This document shows positions 51,343 through 61,380 of a stretch of DNA of 64,000 bases, piece after piece. Positions within the stretch are counted from its first letter, which is position 1. Every line of letters begins with the position of its first letter. The position numbers and the translations under genes were made by a program. This DNA comes from Alcaligenes aquatilis (GTDB lineage: Bacteria > Pseudomonadota > Gammaproteobacteria > Burkholderiales > Burkholderiaceae_B). The notes under the pieces are model-generated. The model was not told the DNA's origin. It searched no databases and saw nothing but the letters and a program-made list of their open reading frames with translations. The DNA lies in NCBI RefSeq assembly GCF_003076515.1, contig NZ_CP022390.1, positions 1,364,001 through 1,428,000 on the forward strand. Direction: 5' to 3'.

Positions 51343-53376
51343 ATGAACCACTTTGTGCCCCACGCTGCGCGTACGCCTCGCCTGCGCTCTTTGACCGGCG
51401 CCCTGCTCCTGGTCTGGATGGGCTCGGCAGCCAGTAACGCCTGGGCTCAGCAGATCGAGTCCATTACCTTATCCAGCGCTGGTATGGCCGAGATCGAGCG
51501 ACAAGTCCCCATTTCCGACGCAGGCACCGCCCAGTTGCGTGTACCGCTGACTCAGGTCGATGACATTCTGAAAACCCTCATGGCCGTCGATGGCAAGAAC
51601 CGCATTGACTCCCTGACTTTGTCGGGTCTGGCCCCACTGAAAGAAAGCTTCGACAGCCTGCCCTTCTCGGCCAAAGACCTGCGCTCGCCCGCTACCCTGG
51701 CGCAGGCCCTGCGCGGCCAGCAAGTCAGCGCCAGTTCGCAAGGCCGTCTGGTACGTGGTGCCATCTTGGGGGTGCAAGCAACGGCAGCCACTAATGAGCG
51801 TCCCGCCCAGGCCATCTTGAGCGTACTGACAGAGCAAGGCCAGATCCAGACTCTGGAGCTGGGCCCGGATACCAGCCTGGAAGTGCTGGACAAGACTTTG
51901 CAGCAGCAGTTGCAGCAGGCCACCGACGTGTTGGCGGGCCAGAGCAATCAACAATCGCGTGATATTCAACTGGTCCTGAACAAGACCGATACCCAAACAG
52001 CGCGCCTGTCTTACCTGATTCCCGCACCGGTCTGGAAAAGCGCCTATCGCCTGATGATGCAGGACGGCAAGGCCCGTCTGCAGGCCTGGGCCATTTTCGA
52101 AAACACCAGCGGCGAGGACTGGAAGGATGTGAAAGTCACCCTCAGCTCCGGTTCGCCTGTGATGCTGCGCCAACGTCTGCTGGAGCGTTACTGGAACGAG
52201 CGCCCTGAACTGCCGGTGGCGGTAGGCAGCTCCATCGCGCCGCAAGCAGACACCCAGGCCACCTTGAGCGCGAATCGCGCCCGCAAAGCAGCCAGCGAGG
52301 CCGTGCGTGCGCGCATGGCGCCAGCCGCTCCCGCTCCCATCATGATGGAAAGCGCGGCCTACGCCGCCGATAGCAGCATGGCCAAACAGTGGGCTTCGGG
52401 CGGCGCGGGTGCCAGCACCCAGGCACAGGAAGGCCAGACTCAAGTGCGCTTTAGCCTGCCGCAAAAGCTGAGCGTGCCCACCGGCCAGACGGTCTCAGTG
52501 CCGTTTATCGATACCTCTTTGCAAGCCGAATCCCTGTCGGTGTACCGCAGCGGCCAGGCGGGTGATCATCCTACGGCCGCTATCTGGGTCAATAATGAAC
52601 AGGCCAACAGCCTGCCGCCCGGCATCATCACGGTCTTTAACCAGGCGGATGGTCATATCGGTGATGCAGAACTGGCCGGTCTGCCTGCTGGCGAGCAGCG
52701 CCTGATCTACTTTGCCCAGGACAACAAAGTGCAGGTCCGCGAAGAACAGACGGATGAGTACCGCCTGAGCAAAACCCGTGTGACCGACGGCGTAGCCCGT
52801 TCGGAATGGACACGCGTGCAGAACTTTCGCTACGAGATCAAGGCCCCCGCGGATGAGGACCGCACGGTGCTGATCCAGTTGCCCCGTCAGGACGGCTGGA
52901 CCTTCAAGTCAGATGCTCACGACAGTGATACCGCACAGGAACACCGCCTGAAGGTAAACGTGGCCAAAGGCAAAACCGTTACCGTCACCGCGCAACTGAG
53001 CCTGCAAGACCATATGGAATTGCGCCTGGAGGAGATTGACGAGAACATGCTGCTGCAATGGCGTGGCAGCGGCCAGGACAGCACACAACAAGCCAAGATG
53101 GACAAGCTGATCGAGCTGCGTCGTCAACTGAGCCAGGCCCAACACGCGCAGAACCGGGCCGTCGAGCGCCTGAACGAAACCGTGGCCGAACAGGAGCGCA
53201 TCCGCGCCAACCTGGCTGCGGTCAGTGCTCAAAGCACCTTGGGCCAGCGTTTTAGCGAGCAACTGGCCCAACAGGAAGACCAGATTGCCAGCCAGCGCAA
53301 AGCCGTTCAGGAACGGCGCGACGCCGTGCAACAAGCCCGTCAGGCTTTTGAGAAAGGTCTGGCTGAACTGGCTTGA
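51343..53376 (+). CDS. DUF4139-domain secreted protein
   Basis: A 677-residue protein with a signal peptide (cleaved near NAWAQ, about 33-36). The N-terminal half begins IESITLSSAGMAEIERQVPI, as in DUF4140/4139 proteins. The core has LSYLIPAPVWKSAYRLMM, AWAIFENTSGEDWKDVKVTL and VRFSLPQKLSVPTGQTVSVP. A long Gln/Ala/Glu coiled coil occupies about 590-677. An Ala/Pro/Met-rich linker lies at about 310-350. Such proteins are periplasmic or surface associated and of unknown function. Monocistronic, convergent with the LysR gene. Confidence 0.85.
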   Translation: MNHFVPHAARTPRLRSLTGALLLVWMGSAASNAWAQQIESITLSSAGMAEIERQVPISDAGTAQLRVPLTQVDDILKTLMAVDGKNRIDSLTLSGLAPLKESFDSLPFSAKDLRSPATLAQALRGQQVSASSQGRLVRGAILGVQATAATNERPAQAILSVLTEQGQIQTLELGPDTSLEVLDKTLQQQLQQATDVLAGQSNQQSRDIQLVLNKTDTQTARLSYLIPAPVWKSAYRLMMQDGKARLQAWAIFENTSGEDWKDVKVTLSSGSPVMLRQRLLERYWNERPELPVAVGSSIAPQADTQATLSANRARKAASEAVRARMAPAAPAPIMMESAAYAADSSMAKQWASGGAGASTQAQEGQTQVRFSLPQKLSVPTGQTVSVPFIDTSLQAESLSVYRSGQAGDHPTAAIWVNNEQANSLPPGIITVFNQADGHIGDAELAGLPAGEQRLIYFAQDNKVQVREEQTDEYRLSKTRVTDGVARSEWTRVQNFRYEIKAPADEDRTVLIQLPRQDGWTFKSDAHDSDTAQEHRLKVNVAKGKTVTVTAQLSLQDHMELRLEEIDENMLLQWRGSGQDSTQQAKMDKLIELRRQLSQAQHAQNRAVERLNETVAEQERIRANLAAVSAQSTLGQRFSEQLAQQEDQIASQRKAVQERRDAVQQARQAFEKGLAELA

Positions 53377-53385
53377 TCCTGCTCG

Positions 53386-54261
53386 CTATACAGGTACAGG
53401 CAACTCGGCCTGCACCTGCTCCAGAAACGCGCGTATGGCATGGCCCTGCGCGCGTTCTTTCAGGCAATACACGAACTCGCTCAAATGAACCGACACATCG
53501 CTTAGTGGCAAGCTGATAATATCCGGATGCGCAGGCACTTCGCGCAAAGGCAGCAAGCTGGCCCCCATGCCACACACCACCGCCCACCCGATCGCCTCCC
53601 GACTACCGATTTCCAGAATCTGGCTTGGTTCCTGTCCGGCCTGACGAAACACTTGATGGCACAGCTCGCGCGTCATGGACCCTTGCTCACGCATCAAAAT
53701 GGGATAGCGGCACAAATCCATAATGCGCACACGTTGGCGATTTGCCAAAGGATGGTCTACCCGCAGCACAGCCACCAATGGATCCGAGGCCAGCAGCAGA
53801 CGTACCAGACGCGAATCATCAACCAGTGCCGACGACGCGATCACATCCAACTGATAGTCATGCAAGGCCCCCAGAACCCGTTGCGAGTTATCAATGCTCA
53901 AACGCATCTTCACGCCGGGGTAGGCCTGATGGAAATTCCGTAATACCGCCATGATGTAATACGGCCCAGTCGCGCCTACCCGCAGCATGCCGCTTTTAAG
54001 ATCGCGCAGATCACGCAAACTGAAATCAATCTGTGCGGCCTGCTGCATCAATTGCTCGACCTGCGGCAAGAGACGTTCCCCTTGCTGACTCAGGTACACA
54101 CCCTTGCCCTGCCTGTAAAACAGCTCGACCCCATAGCGGGTTTCCAACTGCCGCAGATGGGATGTGACAGTAGGCTGGCTGATGCCCAATTGTTGGGCCG
54201 CCTTGGTAATAGAGCCACAATGCGCCGTGGCATGAAAGGACTTGAGTTCCAGAGCCAGCAT
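53386..54261 (-). CDS. LysR-type regulator of the phosphonate operon
   Basis: A 291-residue LTTR. The N-terminal HTH is LKSFHATAHCGSITKAAQQL then GISQPTVTSHLRQLE. The effector domain has RVGATGPYYIMAVL and a periplasmic-binding-like core. It is divergent from phnT with a 140-base gap to the chosen phnT start, so it probably controls the 2-aminoethylphosphonate genes, as LysR proteins do in similar cassettes. Confidence 0.87.
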   Translation of the reverse strand: MLALELKSFHATAHCGSITKAAQQLGISQPTVTSHLRQLETRYGVELFYRQGKGVYLSQQGERLLPQVEQLMQQAAQIDFSLRDLRDLKSGMLRVGATGPYYIMAVLRNFHQAYPGVKMRLSIDNSQRVLGALHDYQLDVIASSALVDDSRLVRLLLASDPLVAVLRVDHPLANRQRVRIMDLCRYPILMREQGSMTRELCHQVFRQAGQEPSQILEIGSREAIGWAVVCGMGASLLPLREVPAHPDIISLPLSDVSVHLSEFVYCLKERAQGHAIRAFLEQVQAELPVPV

Positions 54262-54401
54262 GCTGCTGCTCTCCTTGGGAAGAGGGAAAGCCCAAATTAT
54301 CCGATGCTCGTATTACAGAAATTAGTTGTACTGTCATAGGGCCGCCATATACGCCTCCCATACTGACGTTCATGACATTCATGACAAGTCGGAACCCCGG
54401 G

Positions 54402-55478
54402 ATGAGCGCCAAGCCAGCTTTTTTAACCATACAAGGACTGCACAAGCAGTTCGGCTCCTTTACCGCATTAGACCAGGTCAGCCTGGACATACAAGCCGGT
54501 GAACTGGTGTGTTTGCTGGGCCCCTCGGGCTGTGGCAAAACCACTTTGCTGCGCTGCATTGCCGGGCTGCAACAAGCCGATAAAGGCATCATCGTGATGG
54601 CAGGCCGAGACATTACCCTCCTGCCGCCCCAACAGCGTGACTACGGCATTCTGTTCCAGTCCTACGCCCTGTTTCCCAACCTGACCGTGGCCCAGAACAT
54701 TGCCTACGGCCTGTCTCCACGCAAGAACCTGGCTACCCAAGTACGTCAGCGCGTGTCTGAAATGCTGGACCTGGTAGGTTTGTCCGGATCGGAAAACAAA
54801 TACCCGGCACAACTGTCCGGTGGCCAGCAACAGCGCGTGGCCCTGGCCCGTGCACTGGCTCCCTCGCCCTCGCTGCTCTTGCTCGATGAGCCCATGTCGG
54901 CTCTGGATGCCCAGGTGCGCGAACGCCTGCGCAGCGAGCTGCGCGATCTGCAAAAACAACTGTCCATTACGACCCTGATGGTCACGCATGATCAGGAAGA
55001 GGCCATGGTCATGGCCGACCGTATCGCCGTCATGGACAAAGGCCGCCTGGTGCAGTTTGATCGCCCCCAGGCCTTGTACCGCGCTCCTGCGGATCCGTTT
55101 GTAGCCGGCTTTATCGGTGATGCAAACTGGCTGCCCTTTACCCCCTTGCACGATTGCTCAGTACTGGTAGAGCGTGTCCGCCTGGACTTGAGCCAGGAAG
55201 CCCCCACCCGCGCCGGACGCCTCTTCATTCGTCCTGAGAACATTCGTGTGTTGGACAACAACAGCCCCGCTCCTGTCACCAATACCTTTTTAGCCGACAT
55301 TGTGGATGGCATCTTTCTGGGTCGTCACTACAAGCTGACGCTGCGCCCGGAAGGTATGGATGGACTGACCGTGCAGGCCATCGTCAACCCCGAGCAGGGC
55401 GACCGCTTGCTTGATCCCTTGGCCGCGCGTCGCTGCCGAATCCAGCTTCCCAGCGAGGCGCTGCATGCCCACCACTGA
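54402..55478 (+). CDS. phnT: 2-aminoethylphosphonate ABC transporter ATPase
   Basis: A 358-residue ATPase from the ATG at 54402; an upstream ATG at 54372 adds ten residues. Walker A is GPSGCGKTT, signature LSGGQQQRVALARAL, Walker B LLLLDEPMSALD, H-loop [17 protein letters not shown] at the start of the C-terminal domain is typical of PhnT of the AEP family. Powers uptake through the PhnUV-like permease with PhnS. Confidence 0.87.
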   Translation: MSAKPAFLTIQGLHKQFGSFTALDQVSLDIQAGELVCLLGPSGCGKTTLLRCIAGLQQADKGIIVMAGRDITLLPPQQRDYGILFQSYALFPNLTVAQNIAYGLSPRKNLATQVRQRVSEMLDLVGLSGSENKYPAQLSGGQQQRVALARALAPSPSLLLLDEPMSALDAQVRERLRSELRDLQKQLSITTLMVTHDQEEAMVMADRIAVMDKGRLVQFDRPQALYRAPADPFVAGFIGDANWLPFTPLHDCSVLVERVRLDLSQEAPTRAGRLFIRPENIRVLDNNSPAPVTNTFLADIVDGIFLGRHYKLTLRPEGMDGLTVQAIVNPEQGDRLLDPLAARRCRIQLPSEALHAHH

Positions 55479-57276
55479 TTCCATGCCACAGCCTGGCACT
55501 GCGCCCCTGACATCCACCACCCTGTATAGCCTGCCTATAGCTAAAACCAGCGTGAAGAACCACCCCTTGATTCGCCCCGTGCTGCCGGCCTGGATAGGCT
55601 CGGCAGTACGACGCATCTTATTGATTGCCCTGTTTGCCCTGCTGATCCTCTTTCTGGCCTTGCCCATGCTGTTTATCTTGCTGCGCGCCATCCAGGACGG
55701 TGACGGGCAGTTAGTGGGCGTGGGGCAGTTCTGGTCGATTATCAGCGCACCCGGCTTTATGTCCATGGTGGGCCGCAGCGTGCTGGTCGGCGTAACCACG
55801 CTGATTATTGTCATCCCCGCCGCCTACGCCTTTGCCTTTGCCCTGCAACGCTGTTGCATACGGGGCGCAGGCATGTTCCGTGCCCTGGGCCTGTTGCCCT
55901 TGCTGGCTCCCTCCTTGATGCCGGGTTTATCGTTGATTTACTTGTTCGGCAATCAGGGCTTGCTGCGCCACTGGTTGGGCGGCGAGACAATTTATGGTTT
56001 CTGGGGCATTGTGCTGGGTGAAGCCTTCTACACCTTCCCGCATGCTCTGATGATTCTGAGCACGGGGCTGGCCCTGGCCGACGCTCGCCTGTATGACGCC
56101 GCCCGCGCCATGGGTGCGAACTCCTGGCGCCGTTTCTTGACGGTGACACTGCCCGCCAGCCGCTATGCCATCTTTTCTGCTGCTTGCCTGGTCTTTACGC
56201 TGACCGTCACCGACTTCGGTGTACCTAAAGTCGTGGGTGGCTCCTACAACGTACTGGCCATGGAAGCCTATAAAGCCGTGGTCGGTCAGTTGCAGTTCTC
56301 CAAAGGCGCCGCCATTGGCGTGCTGCTGCTGATTCCCGCTGTGCTGACTTTCTTTCTGGATCGCCACCTGCGGGCTCGTGCCCGTGGCCAGGCTCAAGGA
56401 TCGCTGAGCGCCTATTCGCCCCTGCCACACCGTCAGCGCGACCGTTATTTCACCGCTGTCCTGATACTGGTTTCCCTGGCCATTCTGACGATTGTGGGCA
56501 TGGCGGTCTGGGCCTCGCTGATCAAGTTCTGGCCTTACAACCTGAGCCTGTCCCTGAAGTCCTACGACTTCAACAATATGGACGGTGGCGGCTGGTTGGC
56601 CTGGCGTAACAGTCTGACCATGGCCTTGTTTACCGCCGTTCTGGGCTCGGCCCTGATCTTTCTGGGTGCCTGGGTACTGGAGAAACTGCCAGCCCGAGGC
56701 AAGGCCGAAAAAGGACTGTACGGCATGCTGCACATGCTGGCACTGGCCCCTATGGCCATTCCCGGTCTGGTGCTGGGCCTGGGCTACATCTTCTTTTTCA
56801 ATCACCCCGAGAACCCCCTGGCGGGACTGTACGGCTCCATGACCTTGCTGGTGCTGTGTACCGTCATCCACCTGTACACCAGTGCTCACCTGAACTTTGT
56901 CACTGCTCTGAAAGCCATTCCCGGCGAGCTGGAAGCGGCGGCTGCGTCCCTGAAAGCGCCACGCCTTTCCACCTTGATGGGCGTGACCGTGCCACTGTGC
57001 CTGCCCGCCCTGCTATCGGTTTCGCGCTACCTGTTTGTATCGGCCATGACAACCGTGTCTGCCGTGGTCTTTCTGTACAGCCCGCAAACCGTGCTGGCCT
57101 CGGTCGCGGTCATGAATATGGATGATGCCGGCTTTATTGGCCCGGCTGCCGCCATGTGTACGGTCATCATGCTCAGCTCCGGCTTTGTCTGTCTGCTGGT
57201 TCATGTTCTGAGCCGTGCCGCCTTGCGCCGCAGCCAAGCCTGGCGTTCCACCTCTTCCCTTTCCCCAACCCGATAG
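55465..57276 (+). CDS. 2-aminoethylphosphonate ABC permease, two permease units fused
   Basis: A 603-residue permease with about 12 helices in two BPD_transp_1 units. The first EAA loop is ARLYDAARAMGANSWRRFLT; the second is GELEAAAASLKAPRLSTLMG. This single protein replaces separate PhnU and PhnV. I start at 55465 (GAGG upstream), overlapping phnT by 14 bases; the frame is open upstream but within phnT. Confidence 0.87.
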   Translation: MPTTDSMPQPGTAPLTSTTLYSLPIAKTSVKNHPLIRPVLPAWIGSAVRRILLIALFALLILFLALPMLFILLRAIQDGDGQLVGVGQFWSIISAPGFMSMVGRSVLVGVTTLIIVIPAAYAFAFALQRCCIRGAGMFRALGLLPLLAPSLMPGLSLIYLFGNQGLLRHWLGGETIYGFWGIVLGEAFYTFPHALMILSTGLALADARLYDAARAMGANSWRRFLTVTLPASRYAIFSAACLVFTLTVTDFGVPKVVGGSYNVLAMEAYKAVVGQLQFSKGAAIGVLLLIPAVLTFFLDRHLRARARGQAQGSLSAYSPLPHRQRDRYFTAVLILVSLAILTIVGMAVWASLIKFWPYNLSLSLKSYDFNNMDGGGWLAWRNSLTMALFTAVLGSALIFLGAWVLEKLPARGKAEKGLYGMLHMLALAPMAIPGLVLGLGYIFFFNHPENPLAGLYGSMTLLVLCTVIHLYTSAHLNFVTALKAIPGELEAAAASLKAPRLSTLMGVTVPLCLPALLSVSRYLFVSAMTTVSAVVFLYSPQTVLASVAVMNMDDAGFIGPAAAMCTVIMLSSGFVCLLVHVLSRAALRRSQAWRSTSSLSPTR

Positions 57277-57283
57277 GACCGCA

Positions 57284-58150
57284 ATGCCATCCCCTACTTG
57301 CGCGAATACGCCATTAGCCACGCCACGCTCCCAGGCCCCGCGCCTTGAAGCCCTGATCTTTGACTGGGCCGGTACGCTGGTGGATTTTGGCTCCTTTGCC
57401 CCGACCCAAATTCTGGTGGAAGCCTTCAAATGCTTTGACTTGACCCTGAACCTGGACCAGGCCCGCAGCGCCATGGGCATCGGTAAATGGGACCACATCA
57501 AAGCCATGCTGGCACTGCCTGAGGTGCATGCCCAGTTCATGGCCCTGCACAATCGTGAGCCCGATGACAGTGATGTGGACCGTATCTACAACACCTTCTT
57601 GCCCATGCAAAACGAGCGCGTGGGCGAGTTTTCCACCGCCATTCCCGGTGCGCGCGAAACGCTGTCCTGGGCACGCCGCCAAGGGCTGAAAATTGGTTCC
57701 TGCTCCGGCTATCCGCGCCTGGTGCTGGACAACCTGCTGCAACACGCGCACCGCCAGCAAGTGCTGGTGGACTACCACGTGGCTTTTGACGAAGTCCCCC
57801 AAGCGCGTCCCTGGCCTGCCATGGCGTTGGAAAACGTCATTCGCCTGGAGATCACGAATGTCGGTGCCTGCGTGAAGATTGACGATACCCCGGTCGGTAT
57901 CGAAGAAGGTCGCAATGCCGGCATGTGGACCGTGGGCTTGCTGCTGTCGGGCAACGCCGCTGGCCTGACCGAGCTGGAATTTCTGGCTCTGGACGAGCAA
58001 AGCCGCCAAACCCTGCGCGATCGCGCAGCGGCCACCTTTGCCCATGCCCAGCCCCACTACCTGATTGATACCGTTGCCCAACTACCCGCCGTGATTGAGC
58101 AAATCACCGAGCGCATGGCCCAGGGCGAATGCCCTGCCGACTCCCTCTAA
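57284..58150 (+). CDS. phnX: Phosphonoacetaldehyde hydrolase (phosphonatase)
   Basis: A 288-residue HAD-superfamily enzyme from the ATG at 57284 (AGGA upstream). The nucleophile is Asp27 in IFDWAGTLVDFGSFAP. The Schiff-base Lys is Lys68 in MGIGKWDH. KIDDTPVGIEEGRNAG holds the metal-binding Asp. It splits phosphonoacetaldehyde into acetaldehyde and phosphate, the last step of AEP breakdown. Confidence 0.94.
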   Translation: MPSPTCANTPLATPRSQAPRLEALIFDWAGTLVDFGSFAPTQILVEAFKCFDLTLNLDQARSAMGIGKWDHIKAMLALPEVHAQFMALHNREPDDSDVDRIYNTFLPMQNERVGEFSTAIPGARETLSWARRQGLKIGSCSGYPRLVLDNLLQHAHRQQVLVDYHVAFDEVPQARPWPAMALENVIRLEITNVGACVKIDDTPVGIEEGRNAGMWTVGLLLSGNAAGLTELEFLALDEQSRQTLRDRAAATFAHAQPHYLIDTVAQLPAVIEQITERMAQGECPADSL

Positions 58151-58188
58151 CCCCCACCCCCCTTTTGCTGTCACAAGGACACTTCTCC

Positions 58189-59208
58189 ATGAAAACCATT
58201 GTTCTGAGCTCCTTGGCTGCCGCTTTGATGGGCGCCGCTTCCCTGGCTCAAGCCGCTACAACCCTGACCGTCTACACGGCGCTGGAAGCCGATCAGCTCA
58301 AGGCTTATCAGGCTGCTTTCGAGAAAAAAAATCCCGATATCAAGATCCAGTGGGTACGCGACTCCACCGGCATCATTACCGCCAAATTGCTGGCTGAAAA
58401 GAACAACCCAAAGGCTGACGCCGTCTGGGGTCTGGCCGGCTCCTCACTGGGTTTGATGGCCAGCCAGGACATGCTGCAACCCTACGCTCCCCAAGGCCTG
58501 GACAAGATCGACGCCAAAATGCGCGACCAGAACAACCCGCCTAGCTGGGTTGGTATGGACGGCTTTGCCGCTGCCCTGTGTGTCAACACCATTGAGCTGG
58601 AAAAAAACAAGCTCCCTATGCCCACCTCCTGGGAAGATCTGACCAAACCCGAATACGCCGGCAAGATTGTTATGCCTAACCCCGCCTCCTCGGGTACCGG
58701 CTTTCTGGACGTGAGCGCCTGGCTGCAACTGTTTGGTGAAGACAAGGGCTGGGCCTTCATGGACGGTCTGCACAAGAACATCGGTGCCTACACCCACTCC
58801 GGCTCCAAGCCTTGCAATATGGCCGCTGCTGGTGAATACACGATTGGCGTGTCCTTTGACTACCGTGGCGCTCGCCTGAAAGAAGAAGGCGCTCCCCTGG
58901 AACTGGTGTTCCCCAAAGAGGGCCTGGGCTGGGAAATCGAAGCCGCTGCCATCATGAAAGGCACCAAGAACCTGGAAGCCGCACAGAAACTGGCTGACTT
59001 CTCCGCCAGTGAAGAAGCCAACCACTTGTACAAGACCAACTTTGCCGTGCTGGCCATTCCTTCCATCGCCACGGCTAACCCACATCTGCCTACAGACCTG
59101 AACCAACGTCTGATCGACAACAACTTCGTCTGGGCCGCTGAGAACCGCGAGCGCATCATCGAAGAGTGGACCAAACGTTACGACGGTAAATCGGAAGCCA
59201 AGAAGTAA
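58189..59208 (+). CDS. phnS: 2-aminoethylphosphonate-binding protein
   Basis: A 339-residue periplasmic protein from the ATG at 58189 (AAGGA upstream), with a clean signal peptide cut after SLAQA. The mature protein starts ATTLTVYTALEADQLKAYQA and has WVRDSTGIITAKLLAEKN and WGLAGSSLGLM, as in AEP-binding PhnS proteins. It delivers substrate to the ABC importer. Its stop overlaps the next start by one base. Confidence 0.88.
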   Translation: MKTIVLSSLAAALMGAASLAQAATTLTVYTALEADQLKAYQAAFEKKNPDIKIQWVRDSTGIITAKLLAEKNNPKADAVWGLAGSSLGLMASQDMLQPYAPQGLDKIDAKMRDQNNPPSWVGMDGFAAALCVNTIELEKNKLPMPTSWEDLTKPEYAGKIVMPNPASSGTGFLDVSAWLQLFGEDKGWAFMDGLHKNIGAYTHSGSKPCNMAAAGEYTIGVSFDYRGARLKEEGAPLELVFPKEGLGWEIEAAAIMKGTKNLEAAQKLADFSASEEANHLYKTNFAVLAIPSIATANPHLPTDLNQRLIDNNFVWAAENRERIIEEWTKRYDGKSEAKK

Positions 59209-60338
59209 TGAACACACAACACTACGATGTAATCGTGGTGGGGGGCGGCATCCTGGGCATGGCACATGCCTGGGCGGCTGCCCGCCGCAAGCTGAGCGTC
59301 GCTGTGCTGGAGCGCAGTCACCAGGCCCAAGGCGCCACCATACGTAATTTCGGTCAGGTTCTGGTCACTGGCCAGGCACCAGGCATCATGATGGATCTGG
59401 CTCGCCAAAGCCGCGGTCTGTGGTTGGAACTGGCTGAGCAAGCCGGTTTCCATGTACGCAGCAATGGCTCGCTGGTGCTGGCACGCAATCATCTGGAACT
59501 GGAACTGCTGGAGGATTTTGCCCAGGGCCGTGCCCAAGAAGAAAACGTCGCCTGCAAAATGCTCAACGGCAAAGAACTGGCCTCCCTATTTGATGGCCGT
59601 TTGGGGCATCACCACGGAGCGCTGCAAGGCTTTGATGATTTGCAGATCTACTCGCGCGACGCCCTGCCCGCCATCACCAGCAGCTTGCAAGCCATGGGCG
59701 TGGATGTGTACACCCAGGCGCATGTGCATTATGCGCAAGAAGGCCAGGTACACAGCAGCGCGGGCAACTTCACAGCCAACAGCATTTTTGTGTGCCCCGG
59801 CCACGACTACAGCAGCCTGCATCGCGACCTGCTCGACACTGTCAAACCCTCGGTCACCCGTTTGCAGATGCTCAAAGTGCGCGCGCAAGATACCGGCTGG
59901 GCTTTGGACCGCCCTTTGCTGACGGGTTTGTCCTGCCTGCACTACGGTGCCTTCAGCGATCTGCCTCTGGCAGACACGCTGCGTGAACAAGTACAACAAC
60001 GCCATGGTGTCTTGCTGGATCAAGGCATCCATCTGCTGATCAGCCCCACACCAGAAGGTGACCTGATCATTGGCGACTCGCACGACTACGGTCTGCAAGC
60101 CAGTCCCTTCAATCAGGAGGACACCGATCAGTACTTGCTGGCTCTGGCAGAAACGGTGCTGGGTTGCCCGGTACAGGTTTTGCAACGCTGGCAAGGCGTG
60201 TATGGCGCCAAAGGCCCTGGACCGTTTTCGGTTCTGCAAGCCGATGGCAGCACGCAAGTGACGGTCATGCACACCGGCTTGGGAATGACTACAGGCCTGG
60301 CCATTGGCGAACGCAATATTGCGGCGCGCTACGATTGA
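59208..60338 (+). CDS. FAD-dependent amine oxidase of AEP catabolism (TIGR03364/HpnW type)
   Basis: A 376-residue DAO-family flavoprotein with N-terminal IVVGGGILGMAHAWAAAR and ATIRNFGQVLVTG, and C-terminal GVYGAKGPG plus HTGLGMTTGLAIGERN. This clade is found beside phnX and was proposed to turn AEP, or its N-methyl form in reported homologues, into phosphonoacetaldehyde. It fills the place of the missing transaminase PhnW. Translationally coupled to phnS; last gene of the operon. Confidence 0.8.
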   Translation: MNTQHYDVIVVGGGILGMAHAWAAARRKLSVAVLERSHQAQGATIRNFGQVLVTGQAPGIMMDLARQSRGLWLELAEQAGFHVRSNGSLVLARNHLELELLEDFAQGRAQEENVACKMLNGKELASLFDGRLGHHHGALQGFDDLQIYSRDALPAITSSLQAMGVDVYTQAHVHYAQEGQVHSSAGNFTANSIFVCPGHDYSSLHRDLLDTVKPSVTRLQMLKVRAQDTGWALDRPLLTGLSCLHYGAFSDLPLADTLREQVQQRHGVLLDQGIHLLISPTPEGDLIIGDSHDYGLQASPFNQEDTDQYLLALAETVLGCPVQVLQRWQGVYGAKGPGPFSVLQADGSTQVTVMHTGLGMTTGLAIGERNIAARYD

Positions 60339-60404
60339 TCAGTACCCCTGCCCTGCCGCTCCGGCAAGGCAAGTGCCAGAGATAACTGATCTGTATACTG
60401 GCCC

Positions 60405-60438
60405 AAAAAACGCGCAGCCCACGCTGCGCGTTTTTCTT
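60405..60438 (+). terminator. Terminator of the phosphonate operon
   Basis: AAAAACGCGCAGC-CCAC-GCTGCGCGTTTTT followed by more T. The remaining gap to 60671 holds no gene. Confidence 0.88.
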
Positions 60439-60671
60439 TTCCTAAAGCGTGTGCCTGGATGGCGGAATTCAAGCCCCCAAAACAGGGCAAATCCATGCAT
60501 TTTCTTACTGGGAATTTCCCATGAGAAACCCAATAGAGTGGAATAAAATACGCCACACAATAGGCCAGAGCGGGCGCTCATGAGCTTTAGCAATCCACAT
60601 AGCCATGCCGCCAAGTACCTCGTCGCGATTGGCGATGAAATCCCGGCCTACCCCATGACAGGAACGGATCA

Positions 60672-61259
60672 ATGAAAGACAGTGAGAGCGGGTTGCACTT
60701 TATAGACTGCAATGAAGCGCAGCATGCAACCGCCATTTTGGCAATTCTGAACGATGCCATCGTGAACTCCACCGCACTCTACGACTATGTGCCGCGCCCA
60801 CCCGAGGCCATGGTGAGCTGGTTTGCCACCAAACGCGCCAATGACTTTCCGGTGGTCGGAGTGATCGATGAAACCGGCACACTGATGGGTTTTGCCAGTT
60901 GGGGCAGCTTTCGCGCTTTTCCCGCCTACAAATACACCATGGAGCACAGTGTGTATGTGCACCCGGAACACCGTGGCAAAGGTTTGGGCAAAATCCTGAT
61001 GCAAGAGTTGATACGTCGTGCTCGTCAGGCCAATCTCCATACGCTGGTCGGTTGCATTGATGCCAGTAATGCCGGCAGTATCCACCTGCACCAAAGCCTG
61101 GGCTTTACGCATGCCGGCACCTTCAAGGAAGTGGGCTTCAAATTTGGCCGCTGGCTGGATGTGGCTTTCTACCTGCTGACGCTGGATACGCCTGCCGAGC
61201 CGGTAGACGGCTGGCGAGATCAACCGACTTCTAGAGCAGGTTCTACAGGAACTCGATGA
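60672..61259 (+). CDS. GNAT N-acetyltransferase (phosphinothricin-acetyltransferase type)
   Basis: A 195-residue acetyltransferase. The acetyl-CoA loop is HRGKGLGKILMQELIRRA, preceded by YTMEHSVYVHPE and followed by NAGSIHLHQSLGFTHAGTFK. Active on amino compounds such as phosphinothricin or methionine derivatives in this family. A C-terminal 15-residue extension is polar. It is not part of the phosphonate operon because a terminator separates them. Confidence 0.87.
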   Translation: MKDSESGLHFIDCNEAQHATAILAILNDAIVNSTALYDYVPRPPEAMVSWFATKRANDFPVVGVIDETGTLMGFASWGSFRAFPAYKYTMEHSVYVHPEHRGKGLGKILMQELIRRARQANLHTLVGCIDASNAGSIHLHQSLGFTHAGTFKEVGFKFGRWLDVAFYLLTLDTPAEPVDGWRDQPTSRAGSTGTR

Positions 61260-61380
61260 AATCACTGGAAACGACGGTGAATGAAAGTTTCCAGCCAGAA
61301 GCAACAGTTTGCCAATGATGCCCTCCATAGCACTGTGACCTAAACTGCTTGCCGGACGGAGACAGAAAAGAAGGACAGGG

